From contig NZ_LGUF01000007.1 of the NCBI RefSeq assembly GCF_001274725.1, forward strand, positions 2,612,504-2,676,503: 64,000 nucleotides of DNA, read 5' to 3'. Source of the stretch: Sporosarcina globispora. GTDB lineage: Bacteria > Bacillota > Bacilli > Bacillales > Cytobacillaceae. Below are positions 25,759-35,461 of the stretch, in pieces; within the stretch, counting starts at the first letter, position 1, and the number at the start of each line of letters is the position of its first letter. The position numbers and the translations under genes are program-made. The notes under the pieces are model-generated. The model had not been told where the DNA came from, ran no database searches, and saw only the letters and a list, made by a program, of their open reading frames with translations.

Positions 25759-26709
25759 ATGAGTCAAAAACCGTACAGAATTTTACTTTATTACATGTAT
25801 GTTCCGATTGAGGACCCTGAGGAGTTCGCAAATGAACATAATGTTTTTTGCAAAGAGCTGGGCCTTAAGGGGCGCATTCTTGTTGCGAATGAAGGCATAA
25901 ATGGGACTGTTTCCGGACCAGTGGAACAGACAGAACGCTATATGGAAGTAATGAAGCAGGATCCGCGATTTGCGGAGATGGTTTTCAAAATAGATGAAGC
26001 AGATGGACATGCATTTCCTAAAATGAAAGTTCGTGCACGTCCGGAGCTTGTAACTCTTCGCCTTGAAGACGATGTGAATCCGAACGAGCTCACAGGCAAA
26101 TACCTGGAGCCAAAAGAATTCTTCGAAAGACTTCAGGATGAAGACACAATTGTGTTAGATGCACGAAATGATTATGAGTATGATCTTGGCCACTTTAGAG
26201 GGGCGATCAGGCCGGATATCAAAAACTTCCGCGATCTGCCCGATTGGGTCCGTGAAAATAAAGAATTGCTTGGAGATAAAAAGATCATTACGTATTGCAC
26301 AGGAGGCATCCGCTGTGAAAAATTCTCCGGCTGGCTTGTAAAAGAAGGATTTGAAGATGTAGCCCAGCTTCACGGAGGTATTGTCACTTATGGAAAAGAT
26401 CCTGAAGTGAAGGGAGAACTCTGGGACGGCCAGCTTTATGTATTCGATGATCGCATCGGTGTTCCAGTTAACCAGAAGGAGCATGTTATCGTAGGCAAAG
26501 ACTACTTCACTGGTGAGCCTTGTGAACGCTATGTAAACTGTGCAAATCCTGCATGCAATAAAAAGATTCTCTGCTCTGAAGAAAACGAGCATAAATATAT
26601 GCGCAGCTGTTCTGATGAATGCCGCACACATCCAAGAAACCGTTATGTTGCTGAACACGGACTTCCAGAAGCAGAAGTGGAAGAAAGATTAGAAAAAGTA
26701 AGAGCATAA
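25759..26709 (+). CDS. trhO: tRNA uridine 5-hydroxylase TrhO (rhodanese-related)
   Basis: A 316-residue protein: an N-terminal acylphosphatase-like domain (residues 1-95, [15 protein letters not shown]), a rhodanese domain (about 110-215) whose catalytic Cys sits in [11 protein letters not shown], and a C-terminal cysteine-rich zinc-binding part with at least six Cys between residues 255 and 300. TrhO hydroxylates the wobble uridine of certain tRNAs with oxygen. The length and layout match the bacterial family. The ATG at 25759 follows AGGTGG, and a strong terminator lies after the gene. Confidence 0.9.
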   Translation: MSQKPYRILLYYMYVPIEDPEEFANEHNVFCKELGLKGRILVANEGINGTVSGPVEQTERYMEVMKQDPRFAEMVFKIDEADGHAFPKMKVRARPELVTLRLEDDVNPNELTGKYLEPKEFFERLQDEDTIVLDARNDYEYDLGHFRGAIRPDIKNFRDLPDWVRENKELLGDKKIITYCTGGIRCEKFSGWLVKEGFEDVAQLHGGIVTYGKDPEVKGELWDGQLYVFDDRIGVPVNQKEHVIVGKDYFTGEPCERYVNCANPACNKKILCSEENEHKYMRSCSDECRTHPRNRYVAEHGLPEAEVEERLEKVRA

Positions 26710-26713
26710 AATC

Positions 26714-26752
26714 AAAAGAGCAGATTTTCCTCTCGGAAACTGCTCTTTTTTT
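26714..26752 (+). terminator. Terminator of trhO
   Basis: AAAAGAGCAG and CTGCTCTTTT pair over 10 bp, with an inner TTTCC/GGAAA extension and a following T-run. Confidence 0.85.
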
Positions 26753-26797
26753 ATTGGAAAGCTGATATAATATTTTTAAAAATTCATGAGGTGACGT

Positions 26798-27418
26798 ATG
26801 GAGAATTTTCTATTATTCCTGTTTATGTCGTTTCTGCTCGTCATTTTGCCAGGACCTGATACTGGAATCCTGATCCAAAACACGATTTCAAGCGGTAAAA
26901 AAAGCGGCATTAAAACGATGTTCGGATCTGTTGCTGGACTTTTGGTCCATACAATGGCCGTTGTATTTGGCTTATCGGCTCTAATTGTAAAGTCTGCTTA
27001 CATTTTTTCTTTTATTAAATATGCTGGTGCGATATATCTAATTTATTTGGGCATCACTTCGTTAAAGTCTCTAACGATAAAACAAGAGCAAACTGGTATG
27101 GAGAAAAAGCATAAGAAAAGTAAATCGCATTTCCTTCAAGGGTTTTTCACCTGTGTATCCAATCCAAAAGTAGCTGTTTTCTTTTTAACGTTTTTCCCGC
27201 AATTTTTAAGTGCAGGTGGGAACCACTTTACTCAATTTCTTACGATGGGTTTGATCTATATCCTTATAACGATTATTTGGTTTATCTTCTATGTTTATTT
27301 GATCGACTTCTTAAGGGCCTGGCTGAAAAAACCTTCTGTGAATAATGTGATTCAAGGAGTTTCTGGTGTGGTTTTAATGGGCTTTGGCATTAAATTAGCG
27401 TTGGAGAAACAGCCTTAA
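26798..27418 (+). CDS. LysE family translocator
   Basis: A 206-residue membrane protein with about six helices. The LysE/RhtB signature FLLVILPGPDTGILIQNT is at the N-terminus, and FFTCVSNPKVAVFFLTFFPQF follows the long cytoplasmic loop. Such proteins export amino acids or derivatives. The substrate cannot be named. The ATG follows GAGGTGACG. Single gene. Confidence 0.88.
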   Translation: MENFLLFLFMSFLLVILPGPDTGILIQNTISSGKKSGIKTMFGSVAGLLVHTMAVVFGLSALIVKSAYIFSFIKYAGAIYLIYLGITSLKSLTIKQEQTGMEKKHKKSKSHFLQGFFTCVSNPKVAVFFLTFFPQFLSAGGNHFTQFLTMGLIYILITIIWFIFYVYLIDFLRAWLKKPSVNNVIQGVSGVVLMGFGIKLALEKQP

Positions 27419-27596
27419 GAGAAAAATAAACTGATAAAGGGTGTAGTTCTTATTTTCAGGACTATGCCATTTTTTATCTCCGGATGAGTGGCTGGAATTC
27501 AATTTAGCAGAAATGGTTAGCTCTTCCAAAATGTTTCCAAATCATGAATAATAAAAGCCTTCTAAGAGACATTAACAAATAAAAAGGATTCTGCTG

Positions 27597-28061
27597 ATGA
27601 TTGGACTGCTGATAGCCACCATTCTTTTTAATTTCATTGCATTTACATCTAACAGGCGTCTGACGAAAAATCAAATTTTACATATATGGACATTCACAAT
27701 ATCCGCTCAGCTGGTGTTCGATGTTATGATTGAGTTTAAATATTGGGGATATTGGTATTTTGACAAGGAGCCAAACTGGTCAGGGCTATTGGCACATATT
27801 GTCCTGGTGCCCCCGGTAAATATGATGTTTCTGAATTGGTATCCTTTTAAAGGAGATCTCATAAAACGTTTTTCTTATATCATTTTTTGGGCAATTGCCA
27901 TTTTGCTATATGAAGTCATTGCCTTATTGCCTGAGCCTTGGGGATATTTTAATTATGGCTGGTGGAGATTGTGGCATGCAGCTTTGCTAGATCCACTGCT
28001 GCTTTTTTTAATGGTGAAATTTTATAAGTGGATTACCAGGCTGGAAGGGGAACTTAAATAA
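27597..28061 (+). CDS. CBO0543 family membrane protein
   Basis: A 154-residue protein with four to five membrane helices and the family motifs ILHIWTFTISAQLVFDV, FKYWGYWYFDKEPNW and LPEPWGYFNYGWWRLWHA. Its function is unknown. AAAGGA lies 10 nt before the ATG. A paralogue with the same motif order, broken by a frameshift, lies at 44361. Confidence 0.82.
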   Translation: MIGLLIATILFNFIAFTSNRRLTKNQILHIWTFTISAQLVFDVMIEFKYWGYWYFDKEPNWSGLLAHIVLVPPVNMMFLNWYPFKGDLIKRFSYIIFWAIAILLYEVIALLPEPWGYFNYGWWRLWHAALLDPLLLFLMVKFYKWITRLEGELK

Positions 28062-28096
28062 TAGTTTAAACAAACCTTATGTAATATTGATAACCT

Positions 28097-28123
28097 AAAA
28101 AGGGGGATAGCTCCCCTTTTTTT
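28097..28123 (+). terminator. Terminator after the CBO0543 gene
   Basis: AAAAAGGGG and CCCCTTTTT form a 9-bp stem with a short loop and a T-run. Confidence 0.85.
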
Positions 28124-28198
28124 GTGTTATATGAAATGATTTAAGGCAGATGACTATGATACAATTTGGGTATGATTATTCCCGGAAGGAGAACGTTT

Positions 28199-31100
28199 GT
28201 GGATATTAAATTGACTCACAAATTGATAAAAGAAATGTGCGGCACTGTCTCCTTCAAAAGAGGGGACGCTTTTTTCCGGAATAAAAAGGTAACGATAAAT
28301 AAATACAATGAAAAGATATGTGAAGCAACAGTGGCTGCTGGTGAAGATTTTTATGTTACGGTTGAGAAAACATCAGGAGATAGCTTTAAGACGACGTGCA
28401 GCTGTCCCAAGCTAGCTTCATTTAACAAAGAATGCCAGCATGCAGCGGCTGTCCTTCTGACAATATATGAACTGCAGCAGGACAGTACGCCATTGATAAA
28501 GGATACAGCAGGCAGCCTTGAAGTTTCCCGTGAACATGCCTTAACAGATGGGCTAATGACACTTTTCAGTGAACAGCCAAGAAGGTCAAGCGGACACCAG
28601 CTTCATTTTGAAAACAGGCAAGTGCTCCACCCAGAATTCACATGTGTGCCTGTTCATTTGGGTAAAGGGCATTATTTATTCGCCATAAAATGTTCCATTG
28701 GCCAGATCGCTGTTCTTGATATCCGGCAATTTCTTCACTCAGTCAAAGGGGGGAAACCAAGCTTATTATCATTATCTTTTTCCTATGATCCTATTCTGCA
28801 TTGTTTTCCCCCAGAAGCTGATGCAGTCCTTCAGCAGCTGATACAGGTTATACATGATGAATCAATTTATATAAATGCCTTAATGGATGATTTCGATTAT
28901 ACTGCGAGCAAGCATATGCTTTTAATACCTCCATCTTCGTGGGAACGGCTGAAGCCCAGCTTGACGCTCGCAGAAAAAGTAAAGCTAGAGATAACCGGAA
29001 AAACATTTGGACAGATGGCTTTTTCGAAGGATCGGCTGCCTTTAAAATTTGAACTTACCGAAATTAAAGATACATGCTTTTTAAATGTAAAAGGCCTGGA
29101 TCGAATGCTGATTCTGGATTCTTATAGTGCTATCCTATCCGGCGGAAAATTAATCACACTCAAGAAAGAAGACTGCCAGCGTTTGTATGATCTCACACAA
29201 ATGCTGGAGTCAGCCGGGAAAAACCAGATTCCGATTGCTGCTGAACAAATGGAACTGTTTCTGGAAAAAGTGGTCCCAAGTTTGAGAAAACTGGGGGATG
29301 TCCATATTTCTGAGGACATGTCTCAAAGGCTTTTGAAAATACCATTGACTGCCAAGCTATACTTAGATCGTTTGCGGAACCGGCTTCTGGCAGGAATTGA
29401 ATTTCATTATGAAAATATCGTGATCAATCCGCTGGAGAGCAGAGAGCCGAAGGGCGGCACTCGGATTATTAGAGATGTGGAATTAGAAGACGAGATTCTT
29501 CAGTTTATGGAGGACAGTTCATTTGCAAAGACAGATGGCGGCTATTTCCTGCAAAATGAAGAGCTCGAATATGAATTCCTTTATCATGTTGTACCTAAAC
29601 TGCAAAAACTGGTGCAAATATATGCCACTACAGCTGTCAGAAATCGTATATTCAGGGAAAATGCGAAACCGCAGATCCGGATTAAAATGAAAAAAGAGCG
29701 GACAAATTGGCTGGAATTCAAATTTGAATTGACCGGCATAGCTGATCAGGAAATCCGGGATGTATTATTTGCACTTGAGGAAAAACGGAAATTCTATCGC
29801 CTGAAAAATGGCGCGCTCCTTTCATTGGAAACAAGAGAATTTGAGGAAATCCAGCGTTTCCTGAAAGCTGTACCTGAACAGTCTGAGGATCTGGAGAGCG
29901 GATTGAACATGCCGATTATATCAGGTCTTAGAATACTGGAGTCAGTTGGGGATCAGGAGCTGTTCCGGCATGAAAATTCCTTCCGGGAGTTTTTAGGAGC
30001 GCTTGAAAATCCATCCTTCCTCCAGATTCCTGTGCCGAAAATCCTGGATCCTATTCTGAGGGATTACCAGAAAAACGGCTTTAAATGGTTAAAGACAATG
30101 GCGCATTATGGATTTGGCGGTATTTTGGCGGATGATATGGGACTGGGGAAGACACTGCAAAGCATTGCGTTTATCCAGTCTGAAATTAAGGATATTCGCA
30201 AATATTCTGGTCCGGCACTGATTGTGTGCCCATCATCCTTAACCTATAATTGGTTAAGCGAACTGATGAAATTCACACCGGACATCCAGGCGATTGTCAT
30301 CGACGGAAATCAAAATGAACGGGCTGAGCTTCACAAAAATTTATCTGGAATTGATGTTGTGATTTCTTCCTATCCGCTGGTGCTTAAAGATATAAAATGG
30401 TATGAGATGCAGGAATTTCACATGGTTATTTTCGATGAAGCACAGGCATTTAAAAATCCGGCCACGCAAACAGCGAGAGCAGTAAAGAAAATTAAGGCCA
30501 AATATCGATTTGCTTTAACAGGCACACCCGTTGAAAATTCTGCGGAAGAGCTGTGGTCTATTTTTCATGTCGTCTTCCCTGAATTGTTTGGCGGCTTAAA
30601 GGGTTACGGAAATTTGACGAAAAAGGCGATTGCGAGAAGGGTTCGTCCATTCATGCTCAGGAGACTGAAGGAAGATGTTCTTTCAGAGCTTCCTGAAAAA
30701 ATGGAGCTGATCGATTCGGCTGAATTGATGCCGGATCAGAAGAAGCTGTATGCAGCGTATCTGGCAAAACTAAGAGAAGATACCTTAAAGCATTTAAATA
30801 AAGACACAATTAGAAAGAACCGCATAAAAATCCTTGCTGGTTTAACGCGCCTCCGGCAGATTTGCTGCCACCCTGCTTTATTTGTGGATGGATACAAAGG
30901 GAGTTCGGCAAAATTTGAACAGCTCAAGAGAATTATAGAAGAATCGAGATTATCTGGCAGAAGGGTGCTTATATTTTCGCAGTTTACCAAAATGCTTGAT
31001 CTTATTGGAAAAGAACTTGCCCTTCTGGGGCTGCCGTTTTTTTATCTGGATGGGCAGACTCCTTCAGGGGAAAGGGTCGAAATCTGCCGCCAATTTAATG

Positions 31101-31417
31101 AGGGAGAGCGGGATTTCTTCCTCATTTCATTGAAGGCAGGCGGCACAGGACTTAATCTGACTGGCGCAGATACGGTCATCTTATATGATTTGTGGTGGAA
31201 TCCAGCAGTTGAGGAACAGGCAGCCGACAGGGCTCACCGCATGGGGCAGAAGAATACCGTCCAGGTCATTAAATTACTGTCGAGGGGCACCATCGAAGAG
31301 AAGATGAATGAACTTCAGGATAAAAAGAAAAACTTAATTGAAGAAATCATCGATTCGAATGAAAGTGCTGCCGGAAGCTTAACGGAAGAAGATATTCGCG
31401 AAATATTAATGATCTAA
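28199..31417 (+). CDS. SNF2-family helicase with SWIM zinc finger (YwqA-like)
   Basis: A protein of about 1072 residues. A SWIM finger is at residues 67-81 (C-x-C...C-x-H), a SNF2-associated middle region follows, then the Swi2/Snf2 ATPase: Walker A in ADDMGLGKT, DEAQ box in FDEAQAFKN, TGTPVEN, and the C-terminal helicase lobe with SLKAGGTGLNLTGAD and DRAHRMGQ. It should be an ATP-driven DNA translocase acting on protein-DNA complexes or the polymerase. The GTG at 28199 is chosen because GGAAGGAG is 7 nt upstream. The next gene follows after 13 nt. Confidence 0.9.
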   Translation: MDIKLTHKLIKEMCGTVSFKRGDAFFRNKKVTINKYNEKICEATVAAGEDFYVTVEKTSGDSFKTTCSCPKLASFNKECQHAAAVLLTIYELQQDSTPLIKDTAGSLEVSREHALTDGLMTLFSEQPRRSSGHQLHFENRQVLHPEFTCVPVHLGKGHYLFAIKCSIGQIAVLDIRQFLHSVKGGKPSLLSLSFSYDPILHCFPPEADAVLQQLIQVIHDESIYINALMDDFDYTASKHMLLIPPSSWERLKPSLTLAEKVKLEITGKTFGQMAFSKDRLPLKFELTEIKDTCFLNVKGLDRMLILDSYSAILSGGKLITLKKEDCQRLYDLTQMLESAGKNQIPIAAEQMELFLEKVVPSLRKLGDVHISEDMSQRLLKIPLTAKLYLDRLRNRLLAGIEFHYENIVINPLESREPKGGTRIIRDVELEDEILQFMEDSSFAKTDGGYFLQNEELEYEFLYHVVPKLQKLVQIYATTAVRNRIFRENAKPQIRIKMKKERTNWLEFKFELTGIADQEIRDVLFALEEKRKFYRLKNGALLSLETREFEEIQRFLKAVPEQSEDLESGLNMPIISGLRILESVGDQELFRHENSFREFLGALENPSFLQIPVPKILDPILRDYQKNGFKWLKTMAHYGFGGILADDMGLGKTLQSIAFIQSEIKDIRKYSGPALIVCPSSLTYNWLSELMKFTPDIQAIVIDGNQNERAELHKNLSGIDVVISSYPLVLKDIKWYEMQEFHMVIFDEAQAFKNPATQTARAVKKIKAKYRFALTGTPVENSAEELWSIFHVVFPELFGGLKGYGNLTKKAIARRVRPFMLRRLKEDVLSELPEKMELIDSAELMPDQKKLYAAYLAKLREDTLKHLNKDTIRKNRIKILAGLTRLRQICCHPALFVDGYKGSSAKFEQLKRIIEESRLSGRRVLIFSQFTKMLDLIGKELALLGLPFFYLDGQTPSGERVEICRQFNEGERDFFLISLKAGGTGLNLTGADTVILYDLWWNPAVEEQAADRAHRMGQKNTVQVIKLLSRGTIEEKMNELQDKKKNLIEEIIDSNESAAGSLTEEDIREILMI

Positions 31418-31430
31418 AAGGAGAGACCCC

Positions 31431-31643
31431 ATGTCTGAAAATAATCTGGAGGGGAGCGGCTTCCCTGAAAAGCTGGCAAAACCAGCAAAGCGTGCACTCG
31501 AAGGGGCAGGCTATTTTACACTGGAACAGTTAGCCGGTGCCACTGAAGCAGAATTGCTGGACCTTCACGGAATGGGCCCGAATGCCATGGGAAAACTTCG
31601 TAAGGCAATGGCAGACAATGGGTTGTCATTTAAAGGTAAGTAA
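31431..31643 (+). CDS. Small helix-hairpin-helix protein (alpha-CTD-like)
   Basis: A 70-residue protein matching the C-terminal DNA-binding domain of RNA polymerase alpha: FPEKLAKPAKRALEGAGYFTLEQLAGATEAELLDLHGMG then KLRKAM. The helix-hairpin-helix should bind DNA or another protein. It starts 13 nt after the SNF2-type gene with its own AAAGGAGAG, so it is likely cotranscribed with it. Its role is unknown, but the pairing suggests a partner. Confidence 0.8.
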   Translation: MSENNLEGSGFPEKLAKPAKRALEGAGYFTLEQLAGATEAELLDLHGMGPNAMGKLRKAMADNGLSFKGK

Positions 31644-31645
31644 GG

Positions 31646-31672
31646 AAGACGCGTCTCTTGAGGCGCGTCTTT
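31646..31672 (+). terminator. Terminator after the helicase operon
   Basis: AAGACGCG and CGCGTCTT form an 8-bp stem followed by TCTTG. The T-tract is short. Confidence 0.65.
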
Positions 31673-31762
31673 CTTGATCTATTCAATGGAAAAACAGATC
31701 AAAGGAGGAATTTCCCAATGCTTAGAGAAATTCATATAAATAAAAGTTTGGAGGGATTTCTA

Positions 31763-32224
31763 ATGTGCAAAGTTGTTTCGAAGGAGTTTAAGACAGTTGT
31801 CATAAAGAACAAGGGGCTTTTTAAGGACTATGCCCATTTGGTCCCTGAAACAGCTCGGGATTTCTTGAAGCAGGGGCATCTTGTACAAAACAGCAGCGGA
31901 CTTGAAGTGTCCATTTATGAACCTAAGAGAGGGGAAGACCATTTAGAGGGAATATTTTTCGTCGGATACTTAGTTCATGAAAAAGCTGATACGCTTCCAG
32001 ATGGGATGAAATATATAGAGGTACAGCATAAGTATGCAACGATCAGAGGAAAGGCGCTTGAGATGGGCGATCTGTATGTGCGGCTTAACAATTGGATCAG
32101 TGAGCAAGGGCATCAGCAGGATTCCTTTGATAATTACATTTTGGAAGTTTATTATCCGATTGAAAATGAGGATGAGGATGCAGAAGTGTATATTCCTATC
32201 AAAAACGAACCGCTCAAAATCTGA
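31763..32224 (+). CDS. GyrI-like/effector-binding domain protein
   Basis: A 153-residue protein with the AraC effector-binding/GyrI fold pattern: CKVVSKEFKTVVIKNKGLF start, a YVHE-like middle and LEVYYPIE near the end. It would bind a small hydrophobic ligand. Two starts have good sites: ATG at 31718 after AAAGGAGG (15 residues longer) and ATG at 31763 after GGAGGG. The second begins at the domain boundary and is preferred. The 3' end forms a small stem (CCGCTCA/TGAGCGG) that includes the stop codon. Confidence 0.65.
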   Translation: MCKVVSKEFKTVVIKNKGLFKDYAHLVPETARDFLKQGHLVQNSSGLEVSIYEPKRGEDHLEGIFFVGYLVHEKADTLPDGMKYIEVQHKYATIRGKALEMGDLYVRLNNWISEQGHQQDSFDNYILEVYYPIENEDEDAEVYIPIKNEPLKI

Positions 32225-32237
32225 GCGGCTGTCTGTC

Positions 32238-32864
32238 TTAGATTTCTTTCGACGAAATCGGGAGAAATAGCTTTATTCCCCTTTTATTAAATGGAAGCAA
32301 TTTTAAATCGGCTATCAAATGGCTTATATAACCGGCAAGGCATGTATAAAATACACCCTCTATGCCAAGTGATGTTTCAAATCTTGAAGCGATAAATCCG
32401 AAAAAAATAACTCCCGGGATGGAATGAGTATAACTGCGGTGGGAAACGAAGGAAGCTATTAATATATAAATCCCAAATAATATCAGCCAAAGTTCCTGCA
32501 AAGAGATGCCACCTGCCAGGACGCCAATTCCCGTAATGGTCAGCATATGCTTTTGTCTGATTTTCGCTGAAATGGCTGTCATACCGATTCCTATTGCGAT
32601 CCCCAGCCATTTCTCTTTGGGAGAGCCTTCATAGAAACTATAAATGATCATTAAAATTCCGATGATTTGGGCAACTGTCCGAACGACTTCATGTGATAGT
32701 GTTAAACGGTCGCGAAGTTTTCCATCAATGTCGAGATCAGGGATTAATCCTGAAACGCTCCCGAGGCCGATCAATAAAAGAGTTGTGGATGGGCTGGCAT
32801 GAACAGTGTTCGCAACCACGTATCCTGCTGCTGCTCCAATTGCTGCATGGGCTGTGCCATTCAT
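32238..32864 (-). CDS. YdjM-type membrane metal-dependent hydrolase
   Basis: A 208-residue inner-membrane protein of the YdjM/YfhP (DUF457) group. Predicted metal ligands are conserved: HAAIGAAAGY, PDLDIDGKL near residue 45, SHRSYTHS and an HLIADLKL near the C-terminus, with four to five membrane helices. The family is annotated as a metal-dependent hydrolase, but its reaction is not known. The ATG at 32864 follows AAAGGTGG by 8 nt. Confidence 0.85.
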   Translation of the reverse strand: MNGTAHAAIGAAAGYVVANTVHASPSTTLLLIGLGSVSGLIPDLDIDGKLRDRLTLSHEVVRTVAQIIGILMIIYSFYEGSPKEKWLGIAIGIGMTAISAKIRQKHMLTITGIGVLAGGISLQELWLILFGIYILIASFVSHRSYTHSIPGVIFFGFIASRFETSLGIEGVFYTCLAGYISHLIADLKLLPFNKRGIKLFLPISSKEI

Positions 32865-33087
32865 AATTATTTCCACCTTTATGAGATATTTGCATTTTTT
32901 TATGCATTTTTATATTATATCAAAACATTTGTTCTGTTTAGGGGTTAATAGATTATTTTCCTATTTAGGGTTAAATTCCCCCCTGCAGTTAATTATCCTG
33001 GGCATTCTTAAAACAGTTCATGGTATAATGAACAATAAATTGAGTTTTATGTATACATAATAGAATTTGGATCTAAGGAAGGTATTT

Positions 33088-34254
33088 ATGTCAGAGGAAA
33101 ACATAACGAGGATTCATTTAGACGGCAAGGAATACATACTGATCGGTACAGCCCATGTTTCAAAGCATAGTGCAGATCAGGTGAAAGAAGTCATTGAAGC
33201 CGAGCAGCCTGACTCTGTTTGTGTGGAATTGGATGAGCAGAGATATCAATCGATTACAGAAGGCAGCAAGTGGAAGGAAATGGATATCATCCGGGTGATC
33301 AAGGAGAAGAAGGCATCGCTGCTTTTAATGAATCTGGCGATTTCATCCTTTCAAAACCGTATGGCCGACCAATTCGGCATCAAAGCTGGACAGGAAATGA
33401 TCCAGGGAATTGAATCAGCTAAGGAAACGGGGGCAAAGCTTGTTCTGGCTGACCGCAATATCCAGATTACTTTTGCAAGGATTTGGGGAAATCTTGGATT
33501 AAAAGGAAAGTCATTGCTTCTCAGCCAGGTGATTGCAAGTATTTTCAGCAAAGATACCATTACTGAAGAAGAACTTGAGAAAATGAAAAATCAGGATACA
33601 ATAAATGCGATTCTAAATGAATTTACAGAAAGCTTCCCGCGCTTAAAAAAACCATTAATTGACGAGCGGGATCAATACCTTGCCCAAAAAATTAAAGAAG
33701 CACCTGGAGAAAAAATTGTGGCTGTGCTGGGAGCGGCCCATGTACCGGGGATCAAAGAGGAAATCAAAAAAGAACAGGACATGGTCAAATTGACTGAGCT
33801 CCCGCCGAAATCCAAAGTTCCAAAGATTGTTGGCTGGAGTATTCCTTTTATGATTATTGCCATTATTGCCTACACGTTCATTGCAAATCCAACAGCAGGG
33901 CTTTCCCAGACTTTTAGCTGGATTCTATGGCATGGATCTTTATCAGCCCTTGGAGCCGCGGTTGCATTGGGTCATCCTCTTACGATTCTGACAGCATTTG
34001 TAGCAGCGCCAATAACCTCCTTAAACCCTCTATTGGCATCAGGCTGGTTTGCTGGTCTGGCACAGGCATATGTCCGCCGCCCAAATGTCCGTGATTTCGA
34101 AACTCTTTCAGAGGATGTTTTTACTGTAAAAGGATTCTGGCGCAATAAAGTAACGCGTATTTTACTAATTGTTGTACTTTCTAATATAGGAAGCTCGATC
34201 GGTACTTTTATTGGCGGAGCCGATGTATTAAAAACATTTTTTGAGAATCTTTAA
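33088..34254 (+). CDS. TraB/GumN-family protein
   Basis: A 388-residue protein. The TraB/GumN domain is at residues 1-235 with GTAHVSKHS (a conserved His motif), VCVELDEQRY and VAVLGAAHVPG, which form a putative metal-dependent active site. The C-terminal third holds three to four membrane helices and an SLNPLLASGWFAG segment. TraB-type proteins remove peptide pheromones in enterococci, and in other bacteria the role is unclear. The ATG at 33088 follows CTAAGGAAGG. A bidirectional terminator follows. Confidence 0.86.
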   Translation: MSEENITRIHLDGKEYILIGTAHVSKHSADQVKEVIEAEQPDSVCVELDEQRYQSITEGSKWKEMDIIRVIKEKKASLLLMNLAISSFQNRMADQFGIKAGQEMIQGIESAKETGAKLVLADRNIQITFARIWGNLGLKGKSLLLSQVIASIFSKDTITEEELEKMKNQDTINAILNEFTESFPRLKKPLIDERDQYLAQKIKEAPGEKIVAVLGAAHVPGIKEEIKKEQDMVKLTELPPKSKVPKIVGWSIPFMIIAIIAYTFIANPTAGLSQTFSWILWHGSLSALGAAVALGHPLTILTAFVAAPITSLNPLLASGWFAGLAQAYVRRPNVRDFETLSEDVFTVKGFWRNKVTRILLIVVLSNIGSSIGTFIGGADVLKTFFENL

Positions 34255-34300
34255 GGGATTTTTGAAGCGAAACCTGTAAGGCCGTTGGCTATGAAATATC

Positions 34301-34336
34301 AAAAAGTGCTAGCATCCCGATCAGCTAGCACTTTTT
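34301..34336 (+). terminator. Bidirectional terminator
   Basis: AAAAAGTGCTAGC and GCTAGCACTTTTT form a 13-bp perfect stem serving the TraB gene and the convergent ABC permease gene. Confidence 0.85.
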
Positions 34337-34338
34337 CA

Positions 34339-35460
34339 TTATCTGTCAGCAGCAATCGCTTTTCTCTTATAAAGCAAGGACCCCAAAAGAAAAGTAACGG
34401 CTCCCCATATCACCATCACGCCAATTCCTGCCCACAGTGCTCCAGTGGCTATACTCGTTTCATACACCATGCTTTCCCTTAAGCCTTCAGCAAAATAGGT
34501 TAGCGGCAGGATGCTGGAAATTGGCTGGATCCATTCTGGCATCGTTTCAATAGGGAAGAACACTCCGCTTAAAAACATCATGAGAAAGCTGCAGATATTG
34601 GCTACCCCCATATAAGCCTCTGTCGTTTTGCTGAATGAAGAAAAGAAATAGCCTAGGGCATTAAAGGATAAAGCTCCGATCAGGAATACTATAATTAGGG
34701 TAAAAGGATTTATATAAAGATGAGCACCAAATACAAGGACTCCTATTAAAGAGAGCAGGATGATCTGTACAATACTAAAGAGCAGTCTCATAACCATATC
34801 ACTTAACCCAAAGATCCCCATGTTTGCCGGGGTCATACGAAGCCTTTTGATTAATCCTTTCCTGCGCATTTCCACCAGATCAACCATGCCAAACATGCCG
34901 CCCTGTGCAATGGATAAAGCAATCATGCCTGTTAAAAGGAAATCTGTATAATCCAATTCATTGGTGCCTGATGTTATAGATTCATATTGCAGGGCATATT
35001 TGGGTGAAGCACCTGCAGCCATTAAATTGGCCTGCTGGACAAACTTATCCAGTATGCCTGAAACTGCTTGGGCTGCGGCCCCCTGTTCATTTTCTTTATT
35101 TATTACAAGAAAAACAGAGGAAGCTTCTGTTGACTCAGGCAGGATAATGGCCGCATCCACTTCCTGATCTTTTACCCATTCCTCTGCTTTATCCCTTGTG
35201 ACAGGCTTTCCGGATTTGATTTCAAAAACAGGAAGACCGCTGATCTGTGAAAGCATCAACTCTGAAGCTGGATTCGGGCTTGGATCAACAATAGCCACTT
35301 CGGTTTTGAACTCTTCATCTGAGCTTCCGCTGAAGATGACCATAAAGATAACCATTAGAATAACAGGGAAAAAGATGCCCCAAAACCATGCCTGCTTTTC
35401 ACGAAGAGTTAATTTCAGCTGAGCCAAAAACATCATTTTAAATTGATGAAATGTATTAAT
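34339..35460 (-). CDS. ABC-2 type exporter permease, probable ATT start
   Basis: A protein of about 373 residues with an N-terminal helix (KQAWFWGIFFPVILMVIFMVIF), an extracellular domain and five C-terminal helices typical of ABC2_membrane permeases. It pairs with the ATP-binding protein directly upstream. The first well-spaced start is ATT at 35460, 1 nt after the ATPase stop and 6 nt after GGAGGG, which gives a natural INTFHQF N-terminus. An ATG further in (about 35436) has no ribosome site. Drug, lipid or antibiotic export is likely but not shown. Confidence 0.85.
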   Translation of the reverse strand: MNTFHQFKMMFLAQLKLTLREKQAWFWGIFFPVILMVIFMVIFSGSSDEEFKTEVAIVDPSPNPASELMLSQISGLPVFEIKSGKPVTRDKAEEWVKDQEVDAAIILPESTEASSVFLVINKENEQGAAAQAVSGILDKFVQQANLMAAGASPKYALQYESITSGTNELDYTDFLLTGMIALSIAQGGMFGMVDLVEMRRKGLIKRLRMTPANMGIFGLSDMVMRLLFSIVQIILLSLIGVLVFGAHLYINPFTLIIVFLIGALSFNALGYFFSSFSKTTEAYMGVANICSFLMMFLSGVFFPIETMPEWIQPISSILPLTYFAEGLRESMVYETSIATGALWAGIGVMVIWGAVTFLLGSLLYKRKAIAADR

Positions 35461-35461
35461 C

